From positions 248,018 to 312,017 of the forward strand of contig NZ_FREV01000002.1 in NCBI RefSeq assembly GCF_900143545.1: a DNA stretch of 64,000 nt, in the 5' to 3' direction. A model generated the notes under the pieces. It was not told the origin of the DNA, searched no databases, and saw only the letters and a list, made by a program, of their open reading frames with translations. Of the stretch, positions 7,975 to 16,884 are shown piece by piece. Position 1 is the stretch's first letter. Each line of letters starts with the position of its first letter. The DNA is from Loktanella sp. Alg231-35. GTDB taxonomy: Bacteria > Pseudomonadota > Alphaproteobacteria > Rhodobacterales > Rhodobacteraceae. The translations under genes and the position numbers were made by a program.

Positions 7975-9009
7975 ATGACAAAACGATTGATGAACACAAC
8001 ACTTGCTGCTGGTTTCGCCATGCTGGCAACTGTGACATTTGCGGAAAACTATCCGACACCGGTACCGCTTCAAGATGGTGCACAAGCCCCAATTGACGCC
8101 ATCACGCCGACGAATGAGGTTTTTCGGATCGCCTACATGCCGCCAGCGACCGAGTTCAACTACTACATCGCTATCGGTGAGGGCATCAAAGCTGTTGCTG
8201 CCGAAGCCGGCGTTGAGGTCTTCATGCTCGCCCCGCAGTCGGGCGCGGACATTAACGGCCAGATGGGCATGATCCAGGATGTGCTGACGCAAGACGTTGA
8301 CGCAATTATCTTCGGAACCCATGACGAGTTCGCCGCGGCCCCCCTGCTTGAGCAGGCTGTCGACGCCGGAATGGCCGTCCTGATGATCAACTCGGACATC
8401 CCTAACTTCCCGACGCCGATCCACGGTGTTGTCGGCTATTCACAACGCAATGGCACCCACGCCATCGCAGACTGGGCCATCGAGAACTATGGCGATGAGC
8501 CCCTGCAAGTTGGTATCATCGAGGGCCAGCCGGGCTATCACTCCACCGAGCGCGTGGGTGGTTTCCTTGACGGGATCGAAGGCAATGAAAACTTCGAGGT
8601 TGTCGTGTCCATTGACGGCAAATGGAACGTCGAGGGCGGCAATACTGCAGGCATGGACATTCTTCAGTCCAACCCTGATCTGGATATGATCTTTGCTGCA
8701 AACGACTATATGATCATTGGTGCATCTTTTGCCGCCAAGGCGCTTGGTCGGGACGACATCGTTTTGCTCGGCAACGACGGCGACACTTCTGGACTTGAAG
8801 AAATCGCTGCAGGCAACATCACGGCGACCGTCAACACGTCGCCGTTCTTGATGGGCAAAGCCGCGATGCACGCAACTCTTGACGCTCTCAATGGCACTTA
8901 TCCCGGAGGGTGGATCGAGACACCAACCTCGATCGAGGACATGGAGGGCGCGGTTGGCGTTCTGCAAGAGCCAGAGAAGCTGTTCCCACAGCCGTCCAGA
9001 GAATACTAA
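7975..9009 (+). CDS. Periplasmic sugar-binding protein of the second RbsABC-type importer
   Basis: This 344-residue protein has a Sec signal peptide (cleavage about FAENY, residue 24) and a type-1 binding fold (Peripla_BP_4) with segments QDVLTQDVDAIIFGTHDEF and LDMIFAANDYMIIGA. It is only distantly similar to the binding protein at 2567-3562, so the two importers probably carry different substrates. A strong GGGAGGAG precedes the ATG. It is followed by a hairpin and then its ATPase and permease genes. Confidence 0.87.
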   Translation: MTKRLMNTTLAAGFAMLATVTFAENYPTPVPLQDGAQAPIDAITPTNEVFRIAYMPPATEFNYYIAIGEGIKAVAAEAGVEVFMLAPQSGADINGQMGMIQDVLTQDVDAIIFGTHDEFAAAPLLEQAVDAGMAVLMINSDIPNFPTPIHGVVGYSQRNGTHAIADWAIENYGDEPLQVGIIEGQPGYHSTERVGGFLDGIEGNENFEVVVSIDGKWNVEGGNTAGMDILQSNPDLDMIFAANDYMIIGASFAAKALGRDDIVLLGNDGDTSGLEEIAAGNITATVNTSPFLMGKAAMHATLDALNGTYPGGWIETPTSIEDMEGAVGVLQEPEKLFPQPSREY

Positions 9010-9024
9010 CCTTTCTCCCTGTTT

Positions 9025-9052
9025 CCCGGCGGCGCAAGAACGTGCCGCCGGG
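9025..9052 (+). promoter_or_regulatory. Stem-loop between binding-protein and ATPase genes
   Basis: CCCGGCGGC pairs with GCCGCCGGG across a ten-base loop, without a following T-run. Its position immediately after the binding-protein gene suggests stabilisation of the upstream message, or partial termination. Confidence 0.6.
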
Positions 9053-9096
9053 AGGCGCTAGCCAACTCAATGTCACCTTCAAGTCGAGGCAATAGC

Positions 9097-10620
9097 ATGA
9101 CCAGCGAAACGCCCCTTTGGGAGTTTGTCGACATCAGCAAGGCCTATCCCGGTGTTCTTGCGAACGACAAGGTCTGCATCAAGCTCATGCCAGGTTCTAT
9201 TCACGGGCTGTTGGGCGAGAATGGCTGCGGCAAATCCACAATGATCAAGACGCTTTCCGGCGTTCAGCAGCCCGATAGTGGCAAAATACTGCATAACGGA
9301 ACGGAGGTGACGATCAGTGATCCACAAGCTGCCCGTGACAATGGGATCGCCACTGTTTTTCAAGAGTTTTCAATCGTGCCAACCTTGTCGGTGGGTGAAA
9401 ACATTTTCCTCGGCAATATGCCACGGTCGCGTCTTGGAGTGATCAACTGGAAAAAAGTTCACGATGATGCCGCCCGTGTTCTCGCAGAAATGGACGTTGA
9501 TGTGTCGCCCAATGCGATCACCGGAACGCTTTCTGTTGGCGAACAACAACTTGTTGAAATCGCCAAAGCCATCGCAATGGACGCCCGAATGATCATTCTG
9601 GATGAGCCGACGGCAGCCCTTGGCGAAGAAGAGATCGAACGCCTGCACCAGCTTTTGCGCAACATGCGCAGCCGTGGCACCGCAATTCTTTATGTGTCTC
9701 ACCGTCTCGACGAGGTCGAACGGATCGTCGATGAGGTGACCATCCTGCGCAATGGCCGCGTGGTGCGGGCCAGCGGCGAAACTGAAATCAATGTTTCTGA
9801 TATCGTTAGCGCCATGGTCGGCGAAGACATCGGTGAGCACTATCCGAAAGAACACAATGCGTCCGACGACGTCGTACTTGAGGCGCAAGGCCTGGTTACC
9901 GAGTTTGGCGTGACTGACGCCTCCTTTACGCTTCACAAAGGTGAGGTTCTTGGTCTGGGTGGCGTGTTGGGCAGCGGTCGGACGGAAATTGCCCGAGCGT
10001 TGTTCGGCACCGATGAACTGAGTGCTGGTCAGATCTTGCTAAGCGGCAAGCCGGTCCGTTTTCGGCGTGAAATCGATGCGATCCGTGCGGGTTTGGCTCT
10101 GGTTCCAGAGAACCGCAAATATGATGGGTTGTTCTTTAACTTCCGCGCCAGTGGAAACATCACGGCGGCCTCATTGGGTGGTCTCAACCGGTTTGGCGTC
10201 TTGAACCTCAAGGCCGAGGCGCAGGCCACCCATGACCTGATACGCGACCTGGAAATCTCGACCCAAGCTGAAGAAAAGACGGTGAATTTCCTGTCCGGTG
10301 GAAACCAGCAAAAGATCGTGATCGCGCGCTGGCTGTTCTCTCAATCAGATATCCTGATCCTTGATGAACCCACCCAAGGGATCGACATCGGCGCCAAGAT
10401 CGCTGTCTACAAACTTATCAACAAACTGACGCGTGCAGGCAAATCCATCATACTGATCAGTTCGGACCACGATGAACTATTGGCGATGAGTGATCGGATT
10501 GCGGTCGTTCAGCACGGCGCGATCAAGCGCACTGTGAAGGCATCAGACCTTAACCACGATGATCTTGTGCGGGCATCTGCGGACGCCTTGCATACCAAGC
10601 CTGAGGAGGCGTTCGCATGA
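9097..10620 (+). CDS. Sugar ABC transporter ATPase, RbsA type (second importer)
   Basis: This double-ATPase protein has 507 residues from the chosen start. Domain 1 has Walker A GENGCGKST, signature LSVGEQQLVE and Walker B IILDEPTAAL. Domain 2 has an altered Walker A (GVLGSGRTEI), signature LSGGNQQK and LILDEPTQGIDIGAK. ATG 9097 is preferred to ATG 9070 because GAGG lies seven bases before it; the upstream GGGAGG is about 14 bases from 9070 and part of a hairpin. The gene ends in a four-base overlap with the permease gene. Confidence 0.88.
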   Translation: MTSETPLWEFVDISKAYPGVLANDKVCIKLMPGSIHGLLGENGCGKSTMIKTLSGVQQPDSGKILHNGTEVTISDPQAARDNGIATVFQEFSIVPTLSVGENIFLGNMPRSRLGVINWKKVHDDAARVLAEMDVDVSPNAITGTLSVGEQQLVEIAKAIAMDARMIILDEPTAALGEEEIERLHQLLRNMRSRGTAILYVSHRLDEVERIVDEVTILRNGRVVRASGETEINVSDIVSAMVGEDIGEHYPKEHNASDDVVLEAQGLVTEFGVTDASFTLHKGEVLGLGGVLGSGRTEIARALFGTDELSAGQILLSGKPVRFRREIDAIRAGLALVPENRKYDGLFFNFRASGNITAASLGGLNRFGVLNLKAEAQATHDLIRDLEISTQAEEKTVNFLSGGNQQKIVIARWLFSQSDILILDEPTQGIDIGAKIAVYKLINKLTRAGKSIILISSDHDELLAMSDRIAVVQHGAIKRTVKASDLNHDDLVRASADALHTKPEEAFA

Positions 10621-11603
10621 AGCGAGTTTTTGACACACAGTTGATCGGTCCCTTTGCGGCCATGGTGATTGTCGCGCTTATCGTTGCACTGACCACCGAT
10701 CGGTTCCTAAATCCCGGCAACCTATCCAACCTGTCGTTGCAGGTAAGTATCGTGGCGTTAATTGCCATCGGGTCCACCATCGTGATTTTTGCAGCCGGCA
10801 TTGACCTAAGCTCGGGCTCGATGGTGGCCCTGCTGACCATGATCCTTGCTCAGATGCTCAAGTTCATGGGCATTCCGCTTGTCTTAGCACTTCCGCTCAT
10901 CCTTCTTGTGGGCGGTTTGTTGGGGCTTCTTATTGGTTTGATAACGGCTTACGGGCGAATACCCTCGTTCATCACGACTTTGGCCGCGTTGATTGCATTC
11001 CGTGGTCTTGCGCTGACGTTCAATAATGGCTCGCCAATCTTCTCGCTTGATCCGGCGTTGGAGCCAATCTTTTACGGTAAGTTGCTTGGCGTTCCGTTGC
11101 CCTTTTTCTACCTCGTGTTCTTTTACGCACTCGCCGCTTTCACGATGAACTTCACAAAGCTGGGCCGCGAGATTTATGCCGTTGGCGGCAACCCTGCGGC
11201 TGCCGTTCTGACCGGTATCAACGTGCGTAAAGTTCAGACGACGACGTTTGTCATTGCCGGTTTCATGACGGCGGTAGGGGCAATCCTGATGTCAGCGCGC
11301 CTCAACTCCGGTTCACCCAATTACGGTCAAACGCTTGAACTGCAGGCCATTGCGGCCGCCGTCGTGGGCGGGGCCAGCCTTGCAGGCGGGCGGGGCAATA
11401 TCCTTGCCACGTTGATGGGCGCAATGACGATTGTGATCGTCCAGAATGGGTTGAACCTGAACGCAGCGCCATCCTCAGTGCAGAACATTGTACTGGGTCT
11501 GATCATCCTTCTGGCAGTTGGTATCGACATGTGGCGTGCCGAAATCTCCGGCCTGATGGGGCGTGTTTTTGGGCGCAAATCATCTGCGAAGAAAGTCAAG
11601 TAG
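10617..11603 (+). CDS. Sugar ABC transporter permease, RbsC family (second importer)
   Basis: The 328-residue polytopic membrane protein shows RbsC patterns: VIFAAGIDLSSGSMVALL, RIPSFITTLAALIAFRGLAL and LQAIAAAVVGGASLAGGRG, the last being the coupling loop. The start overlaps the ATPase stop (ATGA). A basic tail (GRKSSAKKVK) is cytoplasmic. It works with the binding protein and ATPase encoded immediately upstream. Confidence 0.9.
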   Translation: MKRVFDTQLIGPFAAMVIVALIVALTTDRFLNPGNLSNLSLQVSIVALIAIGSTIVIFAAGIDLSSGSMVALLTMILAQMLKFMGIPLVLALPLILLVGGLLGLLIGLITAYGRIPSFITTLAALIAFRGLALTFNNGSPIFSLDPALEPIFYGKLLGVPLPFFYLVFFYALAAFTMNFTKLGREIYAVGGNPAAAVLTGINVRKVQTTTFVIAGFMTAVGAILMSARLNSGSPNYGQTLELQAIAAAVVGGASLAGGRGNILATLMGAMTIVIVQNGLNLNAAPSSVQNIVLGLIILLAVGIDMWRAEISGLMGRVFGRKSSAKKVK

Positions 11604-11618
11604 AATAGGGGACGTGAC

Positions 11619-12407
11619 ATGGATTTAGGACTGAAAGACAAGCTTGTTCTGGTCACCGGTTCAGGATCAGGTATCGGGAAGGCGACCGCAAAGACCTACT
11701 TGCAGGAAGGTGCACGACTGATCGTGCATGGCCTCACAGAGGCAGAGGTCACTGCGTGCGTGAATGACCTGTCATCACTTGGCGATGTCACCGGCATCGC
11801 GGCCGACCTGTCTAAGAGCGAAGATGCGACCGCATTGGCAGAGTTTGCCAAAGCGCAGGGCGATGTTGACATTTTGGTCAACAATGTCGGTATCTTCTCG
11901 GTCAAGCCGTTCGAAGAGCTGACCGATGAGGACTGGCTGCACTATTTCAACATCAACGTTCTGTCCGCCGTTCGGATGAGCAGGATTTTCTTGCCCGCCA
12001 TGCTCAAACGTGGCGAGGGATCTGTCATCAACATGGCCAGCGAAGCAGCTGTCAAACCGTTGCCCCAGATGGTGCATTATTCGGTGACCAAAACTGCCAT
12101 GTTAGGTCTGACCCGTGGCATGGCAGAATTGACCAAAGGCACGAAAGTGCGGGTCAACTCAATCTTGCCGGGCCCAACCTGGACCGAAGGTGTCGAAGCT
12201 TACTTTGACGGCCTTGCCGACCAGAAGGGCGAGCCGCTCGACACGATCGTGAATAACTACTTCAAATCCGATGAGCCCACCTCACTGATCCAACGCTTCG
12301 TCCAACCTGACGAAGTCGCCCGCATGATCGTCACGATTTCCGCAAGCACCGCCTCGAACGGTGCGGCGCACCGGATCGAAGGTGGCATCGTTCGCAACAT
12401 TCTTTAA
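11619..12407 (+). CDS. Short-chain dehydrogenase/reductase, probable sugar or sugar-acid dehydrogenase
   Basis: This 262-residue classical SDR has the cofactor motif GSGSGIGKA near residues 14-22, the NNVG motif, catalytic Ser in NMASEAA, and YSVTK (Tyr-x3-Lys). It likely oxidises or reduces a hydroxyl group of a sugar acid with NAD(P). The C-terminal part (SASTASNGAAHRIEGGIV) follows the family. It is the fifth gene of the operon, 15 bases after the permease. Substrate cannot be read from sequence. Confidence 0.85.
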   Translation: MDLGLKDKLVLVTGSGSGIGKATAKTYLQEGARLIVHGLTEAEVTACVNDLSSLGDVTGIAADLSKSEDATALAEFAKAQGDVDILVNNVGIFSVKPFEELTDEDWLHYFNINVLSAVRMSRIFLPAMLKRGEGSVINMASEAAVKPLPQMVHYSVTKTAMLGLTRGMAELTKGTKVRVNSILPGPTWTEGVEAYFDGLADQKGEPLDTIVNNYFKSDEPTSLIQRFVQPDEVARMIVTISASTASNGAAHRIEGGIVRNIL

Positions 12408-12431
12408 CACCCAAGAAAGAAGGAGCCTGTC

Positions 12432-12926
12432 ATGGCTGCACTCACGTTTTCTCACATCGGCATCACGGTTCCGGACCTCGAAAAGGCCGTAGATTTCTAC
12501 TCCAAGGCGTTTGGTCTTTATGTGCTGATGGAACCGACCGAAATCCTACACGACGACAGCGCCATCGGCGAGATGTGCGATGACGTATTCGGCGAGGGCT
12601 GGGGCAAATTCCGCATAGCCCACCTTTCAATGGGCGACGGCGTCGGCATCGAATTGTTCGAATTCCCCAAGACAATCGAAGAAGAACGCCCGTTTGAGTA
12701 CTGGCGTCGCGGATTGTTCCACTTCTGTGTGCAGGATGAAGATCTCGAGGGCCGCATCAAAGTCATCGAGAGCCTGGGCGGCAAGCAGCGCATGAAACAG
12801 GTGCGTAAATATTACCCCGGCGAAAAACCCTATCGAATGGTCTACATGGAAGATCCGTTCGGCAACATCTTCGAGCTCTATAGCCACTCGTATGAGTTGA
12901 CGTATTCGGCAGGCGCCTATGGCTGA
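12432..12926 (+). CDS. VOC (glyoxalase/bleomycin-resistance/dioxygenase) family protein
   Basis: This 164-residue protein contains two beta-alpha-beta-beta-beta modules of the vicinal-oxygen-chelate fold. Candidate metal ligands are His9 (FSHIGITVPD), a Glu in VGIELFEFP, His in GLFHFCVQD, and Glu in GNIFELYS. That is the H-E-H-E pattern of glyoxalase I and related enzymes. AGAAGGAG precedes the ATG, and the stop overlaps the next start by eight bases. It could handle methylglyoxal made by the mgsA product of this operon, or act as an isomerase or lyase on a pathway intermediate. Sequence alone does not decide. Confidence 0.8.
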   Translation: MAALTFSHIGITVPDLEKAVDFYSKAFGLYVLMEPTEILHDDSAIGEMCDDVFGEGWGKFRIAHLSMGDGVGIELFEFPKTIEEERPFEYWRRGLFHFCVQDEDLEGRIKVIESLGGKQRMKQVRKYYPGEKPYRMVYMEDPFGNIFELYSHSYELTYSAGAYG

Positions 12927-13950
12927 TCCCGTCACAATAAAACCCCGCACAGATAGGCCCAAGGTCGTGATCACTGATTACGACTTTGGTAACGTAGACG
13001 TTGAGACCGAGATCCTTGAAGCGGCCGGCGCAGAGGTCATCGCGCTTCAGGCCAAGAACCAGGAGGATTTGTTCGAAGTTGCCCCTGATTGTGCGGCGAT
13101 GATGAACCAGTACGCGCGGATCGGTAGGGACACCATCTTGCGGATGCAAAAATGTGAAGTCATCGCGCGCTATGGCGTCGGTGTTGATATCGTGGATGTG
13201 GAAACTGCGACTGACAAAGGCATTCTTGTTACCAACGTCCAAAACTACTGCACCGAGGAAGTCGCCGATCATGCCATTTCTCTTTGGCTGACCCTCGCGC
13301 GTAAATTGCCCGACTATGATCGCGCGACCCACGCAGGCATCTGGCAATGGCAAAGCGGTCAGCCAGTCTATCGATTGCGCGGGCGCACAATGGGTATCGT
13401 ATCTCTGGGCAAGATTGGACAAGCGATCCTGGCGCGGGCGCGGGCCTTTGGAGTCAGGGTCATCGCCTATGATCCTTTCTTGCCTTCAGATGTCGCCGCT
13501 AACCTTGGCGTCGAACTTGTGAGCAAACCCGATTTACTGGCCCGTTCCGACTATCTTTTGATGCAGGCGCCGATGACGCCCGACACCCGTCACTTTCTGT
13601 CGGATGCCGAGTTTGCGGCGATGAAGCCCGGGGCCATTCTTGTGAATACAGGGCGCGGCCCCACAGTCGATAACGCCGCACTCTTCCGCGCATTGAGCGG
13701 GGGGCATTTGGCCGCAGCAGGTCTGGATGATCCGGAAGAAGAACCGGCCAAAAGGGCGAATTGGACTCCCGATGATAACCCGCTTTTCACGCTGCCAAAT
13801 GTGCTCGTGACGCCCCATGCGGCCTATTACTCAGAAGAATCCATTCTTGCGGCCCGCGTCACCGCAGCGACCCAAGTGGCCAAAGTCCTGACAGGGCAAC
13901 AGCCAGATTACACCGTCAACGCCGATGCGTTGGCCGCACTCACCGCTTAA
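12919..13950 (+). CDS. D-isomer-specific 2-hydroxyacid dehydrogenase
   Basis: The 343-residue protein has the two-domain D-2-hydroxyacid dehydrogenase architecture. The NAD-binding segment is GIVSLGKIGQAI. Catalytic residues are Arg in VNTGRGPTVD, Glu in GLDDPEEEP and His in LVTPHAAYYSEES. The region GVDIVDVETATDKGILVTN is typical of the phosphoglycerate dehydrogenase/CtBP-like branch. It interconverts a 2-keto acid and a D-2-hydroxy acid. Within the operon it directly precedes an RraA-like aldolase, so a 2-keto acid intermediate or cleavage product is the plausible substrate. Confidence 0.87.
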   Translation: MADPVTIKPRTDRPKVVITDYDFGNVDVETEILEAAGAEVIALQAKNQEDLFEVAPDCAAMMNQYARIGRDTILRMQKCEVIARYGVGVDIVDVETATDKGILVTNVQNYCTEEVADHAISLWLTLARKLPDYDRATHAGIWQWQSGQPVYRLRGRTMGIVSLGKIGQAILARARAFGVRVIAYDPFLPSDVAANLGVELVSKPDLLARSDYLLMQAPMTPDTRHFLSDAEFAAMKPGAILVNTGRGPTVDNAALFRALSGGHLAAAGLDDPEEEPAKRANWTPDDNPLFTLPNVLVTPHAAYYSEESILAARVTAATQVAKVLTGQQPDYTVNADALAALTA

Positions 13951-13962
13951 TAGGAGACAGAT

Positions 13963-14652
13963 ATGCCAGACGTGAGCACAGACCTCAGGGTCTTCAACGA
14001 CTTCGACCGAAACCCAGATTTGCTGAAGAAATTCGACAAGGTGTTGGAGGCTTATTCCGCCGCCGCTATTTTTGCAGATGTGCAGTACCGCACTGGCGTG
14101 ATGGACAGCGCCATCAAACCGGCTTTTCGCGCAAAGGTGACAGGTCAGGCCGTCACGGTTCAATTGTCCAAGGGGGACCTTGTTGACCCCTTACGAGCGC
14201 TTGAGATGGCACAGCCAGGCGACGTTATCGTTGTTGATGCGGGTGGCGATCTGCAAACGTCGGTCTGCGGCGGCCTCATGGGCGGATTGGCTCAGAACCG
14301 CGGAATTCGCGGCATGATTGTTGACGGTACGGGTCGCGATACGGATGAGCTGGAAGACATCAACTGGCCGATCTGGACGCGCGCGATCACGCCACGCGGG
14401 ACGCACACGATGTTTTCAGAACGTAAGGAAGAGCTTTCGATCAATGTTCCCATTGCCTGTGGCGGCGTGGTCGTGAACCCTGGCGATTTCATTGTCGCTG
14501 ATCTGATGGGGGTCGTCGTGGTTCCGCAGCAAATTGCAGAAGAAACTGTGCGCCTGGCACAAGAACAAGCGGATCGCGAAGAGAAGACACGCGAATGGGT
14601 CGCACAAGGCAAAACCGTTGAGGATCTGTTGAATGAATTCGGCCGTATCTGA
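13963..14652 (+). CDS. RraA-like / HMG-aldolase family protein
   Basis: This 229-residue protein is of the RraA/4-hydroxy-4-methyl-2-oxoglutarate aldolase fold. The family signature is visible: GGLMGGLAQNRGIRG followed by VDGTGRDTDEL, where Arg-Asp are the residues that bind substrate and metal in the aldolases. Because they are present, an enzymatic role (class II retro-aldol cleavage or beta-keto-acid decarboxylation) is more likely than RNase E inhibition. The C-terminal helix (EETVRLAQEQADREEKTREW) is common in catabolic members. The 3' end overlaps the dgoK-like gene by 20 bases. Confidence 0.8.
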   Translation: MPDVSTDLRVFNDFDRNPDLLKKFDKVLEAYSAAAIFADVQYRTGVMDSAIKPAFRAKVTGQAVTVQLSKGDLVDPLRALEMAQPGDVIVVDAGGDLQTSVCGGLMGGLAQNRGIRGMIVDGTGRDTDELEDINWPIWTRAITPRGTHTMFSERKEELSINVPIACGGVVVNPGDFIVADLMGVVVVPQQIAEETVRLAQEQADREEKTREWVAQGKTVEDLLNEFGRI

Positions 14653-15553
14653 ACCAGCTCTCATCGGTGTTGATTGGGGGACGAGTTCGCTTCGCGCTTT
14701 TCTTATCGATACGGATGGCCAGGTTATTGAGGGTGTCTCTTCTCCCGAAGGCATTATGCAGGTGTCTGGAAATACCTTTGAGGCGGTCCTCGACCGCCTC
14801 ATTGGTCCTTGGGTGTCGCAAACCGATCTTCCAATCCTTGCATCAGGAATGATCACAAGCCGAAACGGCTGGGTTGAAACACCATATGAACAGATGCCGC
14901 TCGGGGCGTGCCGCCTCGCGCAGGCCCTTGTACCACATGACACCGAAAGCGGTGTTCGCGTTCACTTCGTGACGGGTGCCTCTGTCGAACATGCTGGTGG
15001 ACCGGACGTAATGCGCGGAGAGGAGGCCCAGATCATCGGCGCTTCTGCCCTTGGTTTGAGCGAGGGCGCTTTCGTGATGCCGGGCACCCATAGCAAGTGG
15101 GTGCAGGTTGCGGATGGCAAGATCGTGGATTTCTCGACCTATATGACGGGTGAGATTTTCGCGGCACTCAAAGGCCATACGATTCTGGGCACCCTGATGA
15201 CAGACGACACCTTTGACGAAGAGGCGTTTACCATTGGGGCAAAGGCCGGGCTTGAGGGCTCATCAAACCTTTTGCACAGCCTTTTCCACGTCCGAACGTT
15301 GCCGCTAATGGGAAAGATCCCCAATGGTGCGACGGCCGACTATATGTCTGGTTTGCTGATTGGCACAGAAATTGCCGCAGCCATCATAGACGAGTCTGAA
15401 ATGGACGCGGTTACCATCGTGGGGCGGAACGACCTATCAGAGCGATATGAGATCGCTTTGCGCCTTGCGGGGCTTGAATGCCGGCACGCGCCTGATGATA
15501 TCGTAGCAAAGGGCCATTTCCTGATTGCCCAGGCGGCGGGGTTGGTCGGATGA
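14633..15553 (+). CDS. dgoK: 2-dehydro-3-deoxygalactonokinase (DgoK family)
   Basis: The 306-residue predicted cytoplasmic kinase begins with the ASKHA-type phosphate-binding motif VDWGTSSLRAFL. It has the family segments LASGMITSRNGWVETPY and VMPGTHSKWV. DgoK phosphorylates 2-keto-3-deoxy-D-galactonate (some members also KDG) with ATP. The next gene encodes the matching aldolase, overlapping by four bases, so the pair converts a 2-keto-3-deoxy sugar acid to pyruvate and glyceraldehyde 3-phosphate. No sugar-acid dehydratase that would produce the substrate is encoded in this window. Confidence 0.88.
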   Translation: MNSAVSEPALIGVDWGTSSLRAFLIDTDGQVIEGVSSPEGIMQVSGNTFEAVLDRLIGPWVSQTDLPILASGMITSRNGWVETPYEQMPLGACRLAQALVPHDTESGVRVHFVTGASVEHAGGPDVMRGEEAQIIGASALGLSEGAFVMPGTHSKWVQVADGKIVDFSTYMTGEIFAALKGHTILGTLMTDDTFDEEAFTIGAKAGLEGSSNLLHSLFHVRTLPLMGKIPNGATADYMSGLLIGTEIAAAIIDESEMDAVTIVGRNDLSERYEIALRLAGLECRHAPDDIVAKGHFLIAQAAGLVG

Positions 15554-16176
15554 TCGAACTTGCGACAGCTATCTCTCAGAACCCGCTGATTGCGATCCTG
15601 AGAGGGTTAGCGGCGGCAGACGCGGCCTCTGTTTCTGACACTCTGGTCGATGCTGGTTTCCGGATTATCGAGGTCCCGCTGAACTCACCAGACCCGCTGG
15701 AGTCGATTGCTGCGATTGTGAAGCGGCATGGATCGCAAGCAATTGTCGGCGCAGGGACCGTTTTGACAGTAGATCAGGTCGATGCGGTTGCCGATGCCGG
15801 CGGCCGGATCATCGTATCGCCCAATATGAACCCGAATGTCGGCCAAGCCGCCATCGCGCGAGGGTTATATTGGTGCCCTGGCATCGTGACGCCGTCCGAA
15901 GCCTTTGCGGCGTTGGAGATTGGCGCGTCAGTACTGAAGGTCTTTCCGGCTGAAATGGCACCGCCCGCTGCTATTGCTGCGATGCGGGCCGTTCTGCCCA
16001 AAGACGCGATCATCGCGGCAGTGGGCGGGATTACACCCGAAACAATGCCACCTTATCTTGCAGCGGGTGTGAATGGCTTTGGACTGGGATCAGCCTTGTT
16101 CAAACCCGATTATGAAATCGAAGACATCGACAGACGCGCTAGGGCGTTTGTCGAAGCAATAAAGAGGCGAGAATGA
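15550..16176 (+). CDS. dgoA: 2-dehydro-3-deoxy-6-phosphogalactonate aldolase (KDPG/KDPGal family)
   Basis: This 208-residue class I aldolase is of the Eda/DgoA family. Diagnostic segments are PLIAILRGL, FRIIEVPLNSPDPLESI, VGAGTVLTVDQV, the Schiff-base Lys in GASVLKVFPAE, and GGITPETMPPYLAAGVNGFGLGSALF. The Pro-Leu-Asn-Ser-Pro segment and pairing with DgoK favour KDPGal over KDPG. The reaction yields pyruvate and glyceraldehyde 3-phosphate. Start and stop overlap the neighbours by four bases each, showing tight translational coupling. Confidence 0.9.
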   Translation: MIELATAISQNPLIAILRGLAAADAASVSDTLVDAGFRIIEVPLNSPDPLESIAAIVKRHGSQAIVGAGTVLTVDQVDAVADAGGRIIVSPNMNPNVGQAAIARGLYWCPGIVTPSEAFAALEIGASVLKVFPAEMAPPAAIAAMRAVLPKDAIIAAVGGITPETMPPYLAAGVNGFGLGSALFKPDYEIEDIDRRARAFVEAIKRRE

Positions 16177-16874
16177 AACAAGTCCTTGTCACTGGAGGGA
16201 CACGCGGGATCGGCGCAGGTGTTGCAAGGTCGCTCGCATCGGCGGGCTGGTCCGTTGTCGCAGCATCGGTTTCGCAGGCAGAGATTGATGCGTTTGATCC
16301 ACAGGATAGGATCACGACATGGCTTCTGGACGTCACGAGCCAGACGTCTGTTGATGCGACTTTTGGTGAGCTTACCCAACTTGACGCCCTCGTTAACTGC
16401 GCCGGCATCCTGTTGCGCGGTGACGAATACGACATCGACGTTTTTGCTCGCGTGCTGGACGTGAACCTGACGGGCACCATGCGATGCTGCCTCGCGGCGC
16501 ATCCTTTGTTGACGGAAACCGGCGGTGCAATCGTCAACACCGCCTCCATGCTCAGCACCTTTGGCGGCCCACTCGTACCCGCTTATTCGGCCTCAAAAGG
16601 CGGCGTCGCACAACTGACCAAGGCGCTGGCTGGAAGATGGGCTGAAGACGGCGTCCGCGTGAACGCGATCGCTCCGGGCTGGATCGAGACAGAGATGACC
16701 CAAGGGCTGCGAGACGACCCCGACCGGACCGCAGGCATCATGGCGCGCACGCCAATGAAGCGGTGGGGAAAACCCGAAGAAGTCGGAGCGCTTGTGCACT
16801 GGCTACTGAGTGAGAATGCCAGCTTCGTCACCGGATCAGTCTATCCGGTCGACGGCGGTTATCTTGCAATGTGA
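16173..16874 (+). CDS. Short-chain dehydrogenase/reductase
   Basis: This second SDR in the operon has 233 residues. It has the cofactor motif GGTRGIGAG (residues 7-15), NCAG, NTAS and YSASK catalytic motifs, and the FVTGSVYPVDGGY ending of classical SDRs. It probably oxidises a sugar or sugar acid at the start of the pathway, producing the lactone for the SMP-30 protein or the keto-acid precursor. It is divergent in sequence from the SDR at 11619, so the two likely act on different intermediates. Confidence 0.87.
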   Translation: MKQVLVTGGTRGIGAGVARSLASAGWSVVAASVSQAEIDAFDPQDRITTWLLDVTSQTSVDATFGELTQLDALVNCAGILLRGDEYDIDVFARVLDVNLTGTMRCCLAAHPLLTETGGAIVNTASMLSTFGGPLVPAYSASKGGVAQLTKALAGRWAEDGVRVNAIAPGWIETEMTQGLRDDPDRTAGIMARTPMKRWGKPEEVGALVHWLLSENASFVTGSVYPVDGGYLAM

Positions 16875-16884
16875 GGAGAGCAAG

